Positions 15,881-23,942 of a stretch of 64,000 bases of DNA are shown one piece after another. The stretch comes from Microbacterium sp. BH-3-3-3. GTDB taxonomy: Bacteria; Actinomycetota; Actinomycetes; Actinomycetales; Microbacteriaceae. A model generated the notes under the pieces. That model did no database searches. It worked only from the letters and a program-made list of their open reading frames with translations, and had not been told where the DNA came from. The stretch lies in the NCBI RefSeq assembly GCF_007679045.1, contig NZ_VEFS01000001.1, positions 367,520-431,519 of the forward strand, in the 5' to 3' direction. How positions within the stretch are numbered: position 1 is the stretch's first letter; each line of letters begins with the position of its first letter. Position numbers and translations under genes: made by a program.

Positions 15881-16010
15881 TCGGAACCTTTCACAGGGGA
15901 AGACATGGGCGAGTGACGACGGTGTCTGGCCCGGACAAGTGCAATTGGGTCGGATCGTACCGGATGAAACCGAACGTTCCCTCCGGTTGACTTTCGGCGA
16001 AATGGCCTGA

Positions 16011-16334
16011 TCAGTGGGTGTCGCCCACGAGTTTCAGGCCGATCACGCACCCCACCAGACCGAGCACGAGCAGCACCTTCACCACCGAGACCGCCTCCGT
16101 GCCGCCGATCATCGCCACCACGACGGTGAGGGCTGCACCGATGCCGACCCAGACCGCGTACGCGGTGCCGGTCGGGATCTCGCGCATCGCGAAGGCGAGA
16201 CCGCCCATGGATGCGACGAGGGCGACGCCGAAGATCACGCTCGGCCAGAGCTTGGTGAAGCCCTCCGAGCGCCCCAGGGCGGTGGCCCAGACGGCCTCGA
16301 GGATTCCGGACAGGATGAGGACGATCCACGACAT
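16011..16334 (-). CDS. gdx: SMR-family guanidinium exporter (Gdx/SugE type)
   Basis: A 107-residue four-helix small multidrug resistance protein. It has the membrane-embedded Glu in SGILEAVWATALGRSEGF (residue 13), GTAYAVWVGIGA in helix 3, and the C-terminal GLKL (IGLKLVGD) characteristic of the Gdx/SugE guanidinium exporters rather than EmrE. Gdx proteins export guanidinium in exchange for protons as a dual-topology dimer. A guanidine-III riboswitch directly upstream (16348-16388) supports this function strongly. The ribosome site AAGGAG lies just beyond the 3' edge of the aptamer, so control is most likely at translation initiation. Confidence 0.95.
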   Translation of the reverse strand: MSWIVLILSGILEAVWATALGRSEGFTKLWPSVIFGVALVASMGGLAFAMREIPTGTAYAVWVGIGAALTVVVAMIGGTEAVSVVKVLLVLGLVGCVIGLKLVGDTH

Positions 16335-16347
16335 GACGGTGCTCCTT

Positions 16348-16388
16348 GGCCAGTCTTGTCGCAGTCCGGGTACTGATCCGTCGTCCGG
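16348..16388 (-). promoter_or_regulatory. Guanidine-III riboswitch (ykkC-III)
   Basis: On the minus strand the 41 nt begin CCGGACGACGGATC and continue with AGTACCCGG, then GACAAGAC, and end TGGCC. These are the invariant blocks of the compact guanidine-III class (CCGGACGA, ACCCGG, GGACAAGA-like). CCGG at the start can pair with CCGG in the middle, and the 3' part can form the pseudoknot helix. The exporter's ribosome site AAGGAG begins immediately after it, overlapping the final stem, which fits ligand-dependent release of the ribosome site. Confidence 0.92.
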
Positions 16389-16462
16389 GGACGCGGGTCG
16401 GCGTCCGTCTTCCAGGGTAGCGAGCCGACCTGGGCAGGACCCGGGCACCGCGGCATCCGGGA

Positions 16463-17323
16463 TCAGATGAGGAAGATCGATGCCGAATCCGGGTTGTGCG
16501 CGTGCACGAGGACTCCGAAGACGACCGCGTCGAACAGCAGGTGCACGGTCACCACGTACCAGAGCGAGCGGGTCTTCAAGAAGAGGAAGCCCTGCACGAT
16601 CGCGAACGGGATCGTCAGCAGCGGGCCCCACGCCTGGTAGCCGAGCTCCCACAGGAACGACACGAACACGACCGCCTGCAGCAGGTTGGCGGTGAGGTCG
16701 GGGAAGTGCCGGCGCAACAGGACGAAGACCGTGCAGATGAAGAAGAGCTCGTCCCAGATGCCCACCGCGCCGACACCGACGAACAGGCGCGCGATGAGGT
16801 CGCCCGTGACCACCTCGGGCCAGTTGCGGTAGACGCCCGAGGTGATGAAGTAGAACGGCAGGATCAGGTAGCCGAGCACGATGACTCCGCCGAGCCACGC
16901 CCACTGCCACCAGGTCCAGCGGCCTCCCCCGCGCCAGGGGAAACGGATGGCGTAGTCGCGGTAGACGAAGCGCGAGACCACGTACGGCACGACGACGGCC
17001 CCGCCGAGGGCGAGGGTGAAACGCACGAACGCGGGGTTGTCGAGCTCGGCGTGCAGCGGGATCAGGCTGACGATGAACTGCCCGATCGCGATGAGCGATA
17101 CATCGCGGGCGATGCTCGGCTCCTCGCCGCGCGCGAGGGCGACGCCGCCCAGGCGGTCGACGAGCACGGCGGATGCCACGGCGAGGGCGAGCAGGATCCA
17201 CCCGAGCCACACGATCTGCACGACGAAGAGCGCGGGGGCGGCGAGGCACACCGCGAGCGCCGGGATCAGCTTGGGCGTCCACGTGGAACGCTCGCGGACC
17301 GGCACCGCGGTGTGCGCGGTCAC
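16463..17323 (-). CDS. CPBP-type (Abi) intramembrane protease-like protein
   Basis: A 286-residue membrane protein with about 8 helices. The CPBP pattern is recognisable. Motif 1 reads WDELFFICTVFVLLRR, with DE instead of the usual EE. Motif 2 is in FVSFLWELGYQ, and motif 3 VTVHLLFDAVVF supplies the His. CPBP proteins are putative glutamic/metallo intramembrane proteases related to Rce1; the changed first acidic residue may alter activity. The GTG start at 17323 overlaps the trmB stop as GTGA. Immunity or prenyl-protein processing roles are known for relatives, but nothing here points to one. Confidence 0.75.
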   Translation of the reverse strand: MTAHTAVPVRERSTWTPKLIPALAVCLAAPALFVVQIVWLGWILLALAVASAVLVDRLGGVALARGEEPSIARDVSLIAIGQFIVSLIPLHAELDNPAFVRFTLALGGAVVVPYVVSRFVYRDYAIRFPWRGGGRWTWWQWAWLGGVIVLGYLILPFYFITSGVYRNWPEVVTGDLIARLFVGVGAVGIWDELFFICTVFVLLRRHFPDLTANLLQAVVFVSFLWELGYQAWGPLLTIPFAIVQGFLFLKTRSLWYVVTVHLLFDAVVFGVLVHAHNPDSASIFLI

Positions 17324-18045
17324 GGCGAAACCCGCGTGTAGGTGAGGTCGCGGATGTCGCGGCCGACGCGCAGACCCTTCTGCTCGAAGGCGGTGAGCAC
17401 GCGCCCCTCGAACCGCTCGGCCCAGTCCCCGTCGAATGCCCGCTCGAAACCGGGGGCGTCGTCGAGCACGTCGCGCATCTGGTCGGCGTAGTCCTGCCAG
17501 TCGGTCGCGAGGCGCAAAGTGCCGCCCGGGCGGATCGCCTGCGCGGCGATGCGCGCGAACGCGGGGGCGACGAGACGGCGCTTGGTGTGCTTGTTCTTGT
17601 GCCACGGGTCGGGGAAGAACACCCACAGCTCGTCGACGGATGCCGCGGGCAGCAGGTGCTCGAGCGCCTCCGGCGCGTTGGCCTCGACGAGGCGGAGGTT
17701 CTCCACGCCCTCGCGGTCGGCGTCGAGCATGGTGCGGGCCAGCCCCGCGGTGAACACCTCGACGGCGAGGAAGTCGGTGTCGGGGTGAGCGGCGGCGGCC
17801 GAGACGATCTGGTGGCCCTGGCCGGAGCCTATCTCGACGACCAGGCGGGCCGTGCGGCCGTAGACGGCGGCGGGGTCGACGGCGGTGCCCGGCTTGACGC
17901 TGGTCTCGGCGGCTGCGCGCTTGACCGGCAGCAGGTAGAACGGCGAGAGCTCGGCCCACGCGCGATCCTGCGCCTCCGACATGCGGCCGCTGCGCCGCAC
18001 GAACGACACCGGCTTGTCGCGGAAGACAGGCGCGGCGGTGTCCAT
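17320..18045 (-). CDS. trmB: tRNA (guanine-N7)-methyltransferase
   Basis: A 241-residue SAM-dependent enzyme that forms m7G46 in tRNA. The SAM-binding motif is LVVEIGSGQGHQIV. The family motif VFFPDPWHKNKHTKRRLV is intact, as is ATDWQDYADQM near the C-terminus. The ATG at 18045 has a TAGCCT box (18058-18053) 7 nt ahead and no Shine-Dalgarno, suggesting a leaderless message. The CPBP gene follows with a GTGA overlap. Confidence 0.95.
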   Translation of the reverse strand: MDTAAPVFRDKPVSFVRRSGRMSEAQDRAWAELSPFYLLPVKRAAAETSVKPGTAVDPAAVYGRTARLVVEIGSGQGHQIVSAAAAHPDTDFLAVEVFTAGLARTMLDADREGVENLRLVEANAPEALEHLLPAASVDELWVFFPDPWHKNKHTKRRLVAPAFARIAAQAIRPGGTLRLATDWQDYADQMRDVLDDAPGFERAFDGDWAERFEGRVLTAFEQKGLRVGRDIRDLTYTRVSP

Positions 18046-18104
18046 GCCGTCCAGGCTAGAGGGACGGTCGCCGGGAATGTGACGAACGGGCACCTTGCGG
18101 CCGC

Positions 18105-18938
18105 TCACGGGACGGTCACGAAGTCGATGAGCTCCTCGACGCGGCCGAGCAGGGCCGGCTCGAGGTCGCGGAAAGTGGTGACCTTCGACAGGATGTGCTG
18201 CCACGCGCGGGCGGTGTCTGCCTGCTCCTCGGCGGGCCAGCCCAGGGCGCGGCAGACGCCCACCTTCCACTCGATGCCGCGCGGTACCTCGGGCCACGCG
18301 GCGATGCCGAGGGCGCGGGGGGTGACGCACTGCCACACGTCGACGAAGGGGTGTCCGACGATGCGCACGTGCGCGCCGTGGCGGCCGCGGGCGATCTTCT
18401 CGGCGATGCGCGACTCCTTGGAGTTCGGCACGAGGTGGTCGACGAGTACGCCGTACCGGCGCTCGGCGGTGGGCGGCTCGGCGTCGAGCTTCTCTTCGAG
18501 CAGGTCGACGCCCTCGAGGAACTCCACGACCACGCCCTCGGCGCGCAGGTCGGCGCCCCACACCTTCTCGACGAGTTCGGCGTCGTGCTTGCCCTCGACG
18601 AAGATGCGGCTCGCGCGGGCGGTGCGCGCGCGCTGGTCGGCCGCCGCGAACGAGCCGGAGGCCGTGCGCGTGCGCCCCTTCGGCGCGGCCGCGGGAGCCT
18701 TCAACACCACGGGCTTGCCGTCGACGAGGAAGCCCCCGCCGAGCGGGAACAGCCGGCGCTTGCCGAAGCGGTCTTCGAGCTCGACGTTCATGCCGTCGAT
18801 GCGGGTCACCGCCCCGACGAAGTCACTGCCGGCGACCTCGACGACGAGATCGGCGGATGCCGCGACCTCGGCGGGCGTGATGCGTCCGGCGTCGCGCCAC
18901 CCGCGGGCGAGCACGTCGGTGCCGTAACGGTCGTCCAT
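18105..18938 (-). CDS. DUF3097 family protein
   Basis: A 277-residue protein of the actinobacterial DUF3097 family. The N-terminal half (1-85) is beta-rich with DFVGAVTRIDGMNVELEDR. The C-terminal half holds a Toprim-like segment with IFVEGKHDAELVEKVWG, LVDHLVPNSKESRIA and HVRIVGHPFVDVWQ, so it may act on nucleic acid. Function is not established. CGGAGGTACACC precedes the ATG at 18938. It lies upstream of trmB in the same direction and is divergent from the TPM-domain gene. Confidence 0.9.
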   Translation of the reverse strand: MDDRYGTDVLARGWRDAGRITPAEVAASADLVVEVAGSDFVGAVTRIDGMNVELEDRFGKRRLFPLGGGFLVDGKPVVLKAPAAAPKGRTRTASGSFAAADQRARTARASRIFVEGKHDAELVEKVWGADLRAEGVVVEFLEGVDLLEEKLDAEPPTAERRYGVLVDHLVPNSKESRIAEKIARGRHGAHVRIVGHPFVDVWQCVTPRALGIAAWPEVPRGIEWKVGVCRALGWPAEEQADTARAWQHILSKVTTFRDLEPALLGRVEELIDFVTVP

Positions 18939-19011
18939 GGTGTACCTCCGAGCGTTCGAGCCTAGGCGGCGCCCGCGTGCGCTGACAGCGGACGCGCCGC
19001 TCCTTCCCCGG

Positions 19012-19033
19012 TGTCGGCGGTCGTTTGTAGGGT
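19012..19033 (+). promoter_or_regulatory. TGTCGGCGG-N7-TAGGGT promoter of the TPM gene
   Basis: TGTCGGCGG (19012-19020), TCGTTTG, TAGGGT (19028-19033), giving a 5' leader of roughly 20 nt before the ATG at 19062. It is one of six matching promoters in the window. Confidence 0.5.
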
Positions 19034-19061
19034 GGAACCTCCGGCCGCCGAAGGGGGATGC

Positions 19062-21206
19062 ATGCGAAAGCCGATGCTGGCTCGTGCGATCTGCGTCGTG
19101 ATGCTCGCGCTCATCGGCGTGGTCGTGGCGCCGCTGAGCGCCTCGGCCGTGCCGCCGCCGTCGCTGGGCTCGAGCTTCGTGCTCGACGACGTGAACGCGC
19201 TCACCGACGCCCAAGAAGCAGAGGTGCAGGCGAAACTGCTCGCCCTGTCCGACCAGACGGGCCTCGACATGTGGGTCGTCTACGTCGATTCGTTCACCAA
19301 TCCCACCAGCGCGGCCGACTGGGCGAACGAGGCCGCCAACCGCAACAACCTCGGCCCCCACCAGTACCTCCTGGCGATCGCGATCCAGGGCGACACCTTC
19401 GAGTACTACCTCTCCGGCGACGTCGACGGCGGGGACCTCTCCGCCGACCAACTCGCCTCGATCGAGCAGGACCGCGTGCAACCGGCTCTCGAGGCCGGCG
19501 ACGACGCCGGTGCCGCGATCGCCGCAGCCGACGGCATCCGCACCGCCCACGCCCAGGCCGGGGGCAACAAGCCCGCTCCCCCGCCGACCCCCGCGACCCA
19601 GAGCGGCCCGGCCATCGTCCCCGTCGTGCTGGTCGGCGTGCTGCTGCTCGCCATCGCGGGCGGTCTCATCTTCTTCGCGGTGCGACGACGTCGCGCCGCC
19701 GCACAGGGCGGATCGACCGCTGCCCCGGCCGAGAGCGTCGACGAGCTGCGCCGCCGCGCCGGATCGGCCCTCGTCGCCACCGACGACGCGGTCAAGACGA
19801 GCGAGCAAGAGCTCGGATTCGCCCGCGCTCAGTTCGGCGACGAGGCCGCGGCGCCCTTCATCGAGGTGCTCGCCCAGGCCAAGGCCGATCTCGACCGGGC
19901 CTTCTCGATTCAGCAGCAGCTCGACGACAGCACCCCCGAGACCCCCGAGCAGCAGCGCGCGGGCTACGCCGAGATCCTGCGCCTGTGCACCTCGGCCGAC
20001 GAGGCCCTCGACGCCAAGGCCGCGGCCTTCGACGAGCTGCGCGCCCTCGAGGCCGACGCCCCCGCCGCCCTGGCTGCGGCACGCGAGCGACGCACCGCCG
20101 CCGAGCAGGCCCTGACCGCCGCCGACGCCGAGAGCACGCGGCTCGCGACCCTCTTCACCGCCGAGGCGCTCGCGTCCATCGCCGACAACCCCGCGCAGGC
20201 GCGGGCGCGGCTCGCCCTGGCGACCGAGCAGGAGGCCGCAGCCGATGCCGCCCTCACCGCCGGGCGCACGGGCGAGGCTGCGTTGGCGATCCGCGCCGCC
20301 CAAGCGGCGGTCGCTCAGGCCGAGACCCTCGAACGCGCGATCACGACGCTCGGCACCGACCTCGCCGAGGCCCAGCAGACCGCGGCGTCCCTTCGGGCCG
20401 AGGTCGAGGGCGACCTCGCCGCCGCGGCGGCGCTCCCCGATACCGACGGTCGCATCGCCCAGGCCATGGCCTCCACGCGGGCCCAACTCGACGCCGCGCG
20501 TGCCGCCGCGAGCGGTGCCCGCACCGACCCCCTCCGCGCCGTGCAGTCCCTGCAGCAGGCGAACGGCACCATTGACGCGGTACTCGACGCCGCTCGCGAC
20601 GAGGCCGAACGCCGTCGCCGCGCCGAGGCGCAGCTCGAGGCCACGCTGACGCAGGCGCGTGCCCAGGTGCGCGCCACCGAGGACTTCATCGCCGCGCGCC
20701 GCGGTGCCATCGGACCGACCGCCCGCACGCGCCTGGCCGAGGCGGGCGCGGCGCTCGTGCAGGCCGAGCAGATGCGACAGACCGACCCCGTCACGGCATT
20801 GACCGCCGCGCAGCGCGCCGCGCAGTTGGCGGGCGACGCGAGCTCGCTCGCCCAGAACGACGTCGGTGCCTTCGGCGGTTCGGGGGGCTTCGGCGGAGGT
20901 GGCGGCGGAGGCGATCTGATGGGCGCCATCCTCGGCGGCATCGCCGTCAACTCGGTGCTGGGCGGCGGACGCCGCGGCGGCTTCGGCGGAGGAGGCCTGG
21001 GCAGCGTGCTCGGCGGACTGGGCGGAGGCCTCTCCGGCTCGGGGCGCTCGAGCGGCGGGTTCTCCGGCGGCGGTCGCTCCCGCAGCGGCGGCGGCGGCTT
21101 CGGCGGCGGGTTCTCCGGCGGCGGTCGCTCCCGCAGCGGCGGGGGCGGCGGGTTCTCCGGCGGAGGCCGCAATCGTGCCGGGGGCGGACGAGGAGGACGC
21201 CGCTGA
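19062..21206 (+). CDS. TPM-domain membrane protein with long coiled coil and Gly-rich tail
   Basis: A 714-residue protein. Signal peptide 1-29 ends SASA. A TPM domain (about 36-160, LDDVNALTDAQEAEVQ... DMWVVYVDSF) lies outside the membrane. One transmembrane helix follows at about 186-210 with an RRRR stop. A cytoplasmic Ala/Glu-rich coiled coil spans about 225-600. The tail is a Gly/Ser/Arg-rich low-complexity region with SGGGRSRSGGGG repeats. TPM proteins are linked to membrane or photosystem repair. The gene pairs with pspA 93 bases downstream, which supports an envelope-stress role. GAAGGGGG precedes the ATG at 19062. Confidence 0.88.
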   Translation: MRKPMLARAICVVMLALIGVVVAPLSASAVPPPSLGSSFVLDDVNALTDAQEAEVQAKLLALSDQTGLDMWVVYVDSFTNPTSAADWANEAANRNNLGPHQYLLAIAIQGDTFEYYLSGDVDGGDLSADQLASIEQDRVQPALEAGDDAGAAIAAADGIRTAHAQAGGNKPAPPPTPATQSGPAIVPVVLVGVLLLAIAGGLIFFAVRRRRAAAQGGSTAAPAESVDELRRRAGSALVATDDAVKTSEQELGFARAQFGDEAAAPFIEVLAQAKADLDRAFSIQQQLDDSTPETPEQQRAGYAEILRLCTSADEALDAKAAAFDELRALEADAPAALAAARERRTAAEQALTAADAESTRLATLFTAEALASIADNPAQARARLALATEQEAAADAALTAGRTGEAALAIRAAQAAVAQAETLERAITTLGTDLAEAQQTAASLRAEVEGDLAAAAALPDTDGRIAQAMASTRAQLDAARAAASGARTDPLRAVQSLQQANGTIDAVLDAARDEAERRRRAEAQLEATLTQARAQVRATEDFIAARRGAIGPTARTRLAEAGAALVQAEQMRQTDPVTALTAAQRAAQLAGDASSLAQNDVGAFGGSGGFGGGGGGGDLMGAILGGIAVNSVLGGGRRGGFGGGGLGSVLGGLGGGLSGSGRSSGGFSGGGRSRSGGGGFGGGFSGGGRSRSGGGGGFSGGGRNRAGGGRGGRR

Positions 21207-21299
21207 TCCACCCCCTCGCGGAGCATCGCCCGATCACAGAGAATTCGTAGCAACCGCCACCAGACTCGACATCGTCGCCTTCTGAAAGGAACACCCCGC

Positions 21300-22055
21300 A
21301 TGGCCAAGCAGTCCATCTTCGGTCGCATCTCGACCCTCGTCCGCGCGAACATCAACGCGCTCCTCGACCAGGCCGAGGACCCGCAGAAGATGCTCGACCA
21401 GCTCGTCCGCGACTACTCGAACTCGATCGCCGACGCCGAGTCGGCCATCGCCGAGACGATCGGCAACCTGCGCCTGCTCGAGCGCGACCACCAGGAAGAC
21501 GTTCAGGCAGCCGCCGAATGGGGCAACAAGGCCCTCGCCGCCAGCCGCAAGGGCGACGAGCTGCGCGCCTCCGGCAACGCGAGCGAGGCCGACAAGTTCG
21601 ACAACCTCGCCAAGATCGCGCTCCAGCGTCAGATCACCGCCGAGAGCGAGGCCAAGGCGGCCGAGCCGACCATCGCCTCGCAGACCGAGGTCGTCGACAA
21701 GCTCAAGGACGGCCTCAACGGTATGAAGGGCAAGCTCGAGCAGCTGCGAGGCAAGCGCAGCGAGCTGCTCGCCCGCGCCAAGGTCGCCGAGGCCCAGAAC
21801 AAGGTGCACGACGCCGTCAAGTCGATCGACGTGCTCGACCCCACGAGCGAGCTCGGCCGTTTCGAAGACAAGATCCGCCGCGAGGAGGCCCTCGCCGCCG
21901 GCAAGCAGGAGCTCGCCGCCTCGAGCATCGACGCGCAGTTCAACGCCCTCGAAGACGTGGGCGAGCTCACCGAGGTCGAGGCGCGCCTCGCCGCGCTGAA
22001 GGTCGGCGGCCCCCAGCGCGCCGCGATCGACGCACCGAGCCCCGACCAGGTCTGA
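21300..22055 (+). CDS. pspA: PspA/IM30 (Vipp1) family membrane-stress protein
   Basis: A 251-residue ESCRT-III-like coiled-coil protein. It has the N-terminal SIFGRISTLVRANINALLDQAEDP and the family segment MLDQLVRDYSNSIADAES. Long helices run to about 215, followed by a short C-terminal part. Such proteins coat and seal damaged membranes. GAAAGGAA precedes the ATG. It is cotranscribed with or follows the TPM protein; no PspF or PspC gene is visible. An inverted repeat lies after the stop. Confidence 0.93.
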   Translation: MAKQSIFGRISTLVRANINALLDQAEDPQKMLDQLVRDYSNSIADAESAIAETIGNLRLLERDHQEDVQAAAEWGNKALAASRKGDELRASGNASEADKFDNLAKIALQRQITAESEAKAAEPTIASQTEVVDKLKDGLNGMKGKLEQLRGKRSELLARAKVAEAQNKVHDAVKSIDVLDPTSELGRFEDKIRREEALAAGKQELAASSIDAQFNALEDVGELTEVEARLAALKVGGPQRAAIDAPSPDQV

Positions 22056-22063
22056 CAGACACC

Positions 22064-22102
22064 CGAGAGTGCATCGCCCGGACCCCGGGCGGTGCACTCT
22101 CG
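22064..22102. repeat. Long inverted repeat after pspA
   Basis: CGAGAGTGCATCGCCCGG, short loop, then CGGGCGGTGCACTCTCG. It is a stem of about 17 bp with one mismatch. There is no T-run, so it is a weak terminator candidate or RNA stabiliser between pspA and the arginase-family gene. Confidence 0.6.
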
Positions 22103-22126
22103 TCACACGTGCGAGGGAAGCCGCCC

Positions 22127-22939
22127 ATGACCCGATTCATCGTCGCCCCGCAGTGGCAGGGCTCGTCGTCGTCCCGCGCGATGCAGCTGGTCGACGGGGC
22201 CGAGGCCGTCGCGGGCGACCTCCCCCGTGCCGCGACCACCCTGCTCGAGGCCCCGACCGAGGCCGGCGACGCGCAGGGCTCGCGGATCCACCGCATGAGC
22301 GCTCTGGTGCGCATGCGGCAGCGCATCGAAGACGCCGTCCGCTCGGCCGACGAGACGGCGATCGTGGTCGGCGGGGACTGCGGCGTCGCCCTCGGGGCCG
22401 TCTCCGCCGTGGCCGGCGACGATCTCGCGGTCGTCTGGATCGACGCGCACCCCGACCTCAATACCCCCGACTCCTCCCCCAGCGGTGCCTTCACGGGCAT
22501 GGTGCTGCGCGGCATCGTGGGCGAGGGTGAGCCGCTGCTGCGCCTCGAGCCCGGGATCGACCCCGCGCGCCTCGTGCTGGTGGCCACGCGCGCGTGGGAT
22601 CCCGAAGAAGAGGCCTTCGTCGCGGCGCACGGCATCACGGTCGTCTCTGCCGACGAGCTCTCCTCCCCCGACGCCCTCGCCGACGCGGTCGCCGCGACCG
22701 GTGCCAGCCGCGTGCACGTGCACGTCGACCTCGACGCTCTCGACCCGGCCGAGATCGGCGGCGTCGCGCAGGCCGTTCCCTTCGGCGCCCGCACCGCCGA
22801 CCTCGTGGCATCCATTCGTCGCCTGAAAGAGACGACGCCGCTCGCGGGAGCCACCCTGACGGAGTTCTCGCCCGCGTCGCCCGCCGCGGCCGTCGACGAC
22901 CTGGGCACGATCCTGCGACTGATCGGAGCCCTCGCGTGA
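22127..22939 (+). CDS. Arginase/agmatinase/formiminoglutamase family protein
   Basis: A 270-residue binuclear-manganese ureohydrolase fold. Motif 2 is WIDAHPDLNTP (Asp106, His108, Asp110) and motif 3 is HVHVDLDALDP. Motif 1 reads GGDCGVALG with Cys85 where a metal-binding His is usual. That is a known variation in some actinobacterial members but makes the exact substrate uncertain (arginine, agmatine, formiminoglutamate or other guanidino compounds). GAGGGAAG precedes the ATG. It is translationally coupled to the HExxH protein by a GTGA overlap. Confidence 0.88.
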   Translation: MTRFIVAPQWQGSSSSRAMQLVDGAEAVAGDLPRAATTLLEAPTEAGDAQGSRIHRMSALVRMRQRIEDAVRSADETAIVVGGDCGVALGAVSAVAGDDLAVVWIDAHPDLNTPDSSPSGAFTGMVLRGIVGEGEPLLRLEPGIDPARLVLVATRAWDPEEEAFVAAHGITVVSADELSSPDALADAVAATGASRVHVHVDLDALDPAEIGGVAQAVPFGARTADLVASIRRLKETTPLAGATLTEFSPASPAAAVDDLGTILRLIGALA

Positions 22940-23391
22940 GCCCGATCGCCCGCCCGCCCGCCGGATGGCGCGAGCGCGCCGACACGGCCGTGGCCCGCGG
23001 TCGCCGGTTCGACCGCTTCATCCCGGCGGCGTTGCTCGACTCCCGCGTCAGCCGGGTGGGCTACTGGTACGGCTGCACGGTCGGATGGGTGTGGGGCTCG
23101 ATCTGGAGCACCGGACGCATCGAGAAGCGCCACGGGCTCTGGGTGTTCCGCGGGCTGCCGTCGTGGGCGTTCCCGCGGGGCGGCGTATGCGTGGGCGGAT
23201 GCTTCCTCACCGGCGACGACCGCCCGAGCGACGCCGTGCTGGGCCACGAGGCCGTGCACAAGCGCCAGTGGCAGCGGTACGGCTTCCTTATGCCGCTGCT
23301 CTACGGGCTGGCCGGGCGCGATCCCCTGCGTAACCGCTTCGAGATCGAGGCGGGGCTCGTCGAGGGCAACTACGTACCGCGCGGCAGCTGA
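22936..23391 (+). CDS. Small protein with HExxH motif
   Basis: A 151-residue protein whose GTG start overlaps the arginase stop. An Arg-rich N-terminus leads into VGYWYGCTVGWVWGSIWS. The later segment GHEAVHKRQWQRYGFLMPLLYGL contains an HExxH zinc-binding signature followed by a hydrophobic stretch. It ends with NRFEIEAGLVEGNYV, where the Glu could be the third ligand. This looks like a small metallopeptidase-like domain, but the family is not certain. It is followed by the repeat cluster. Confidence 0.75.
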   Translation: MSPIARPPAGWRERADTAVARGRRFDRFIPAALLDSRVSRVGYWYGCTVGWVWGSIWSTGRIEKRHGLWVFRGLPSWAFPRGGVCVGGCFLTGDDRPSDAVLGHEAVHKRQWQRYGFLMPLLYGLAGRDPLRNRFEIEAGLVEGNYVPRGS

Positions 23392-23422
23392 ACCGCCGCG
23401 CGGCACGCGACCCGCGACGCAC

Positions 23423-23940
23423 AGGTCCCTGAGCTCGTCGAAGGGCCCGGTGCACAGGTCCCTGAGCTTGTCGAAGGGCCCGGTACCCGCGGTTGTCCCG
23501 GTGCACAGGTCCCTGAGCTTGTCGAAGGGCCCGGTACCTGCGAAGGCCCCGGTGGCTTCGACAGGCTCAGCCACCTGGCGCAGCATAGGTCCCTGAGCTT
23601 GTCGAAGGGCCCGGTACCCGCGAAGGCCCCGGTGGCATCGACAAGCTCAGCCACCTGGCGCAGCAGAGGTCCCTGAGCTTGTCGAAGGGCCCGGTACCCG
23701 CGGTTGTCCCGGTGGCTTCGACAGGCTCAGCCACCTGGCGCAGCATAGGTCCCTGAGCTTGTCGAAGGGCCCGGTACCTGCGAAGGCCCCGGTGGCTTCG
23801 ACAGGCTCAGCCACCTCGCGCGGTGCACAGGTGCCTGAGCTTGTCGAAGGGCCCGGTACTCGCGAAGGCCCCGGTGGCATCGACAGGCTCAGCCACCCCG
23901 CGACGCACAGGTCCCTGAGCTCGTCGAAGGGCCCGGTCCC
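23423..23940. repeat. REP-like cluster of interspersed inverted repeats
   Basis: About 550 bases without a gene. Eight copies of half A (AGGTCCCTGAGCTTGTCG and variants) start at 23423, 23456, 23507, 23587, 23667, 23747, 23829 and 23909. Five copies of half B (GGCTTCGACAGGCTCAGCC and variants) lie between them near 23551, 23631, 23711, 23791 and 23873. B is nearly the inverse of A, so each A-B pair can form a hairpin, and the main period is 80 bp. Spacers GCGAAGGCCCCGG and CCTGGCGCAGCA recur. Copies differ at single bases. No transposase is nearby. Confidence 0.9.
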
Positions 23941-23942
23941 CG

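Noticed and set aside
23423..23940. Repeat cluster as CRISPR array
   Set aside because: Repeats alternate in inverted orientation, spacers recur rather than being unique, unit lengths vary, and no cas gene is near.
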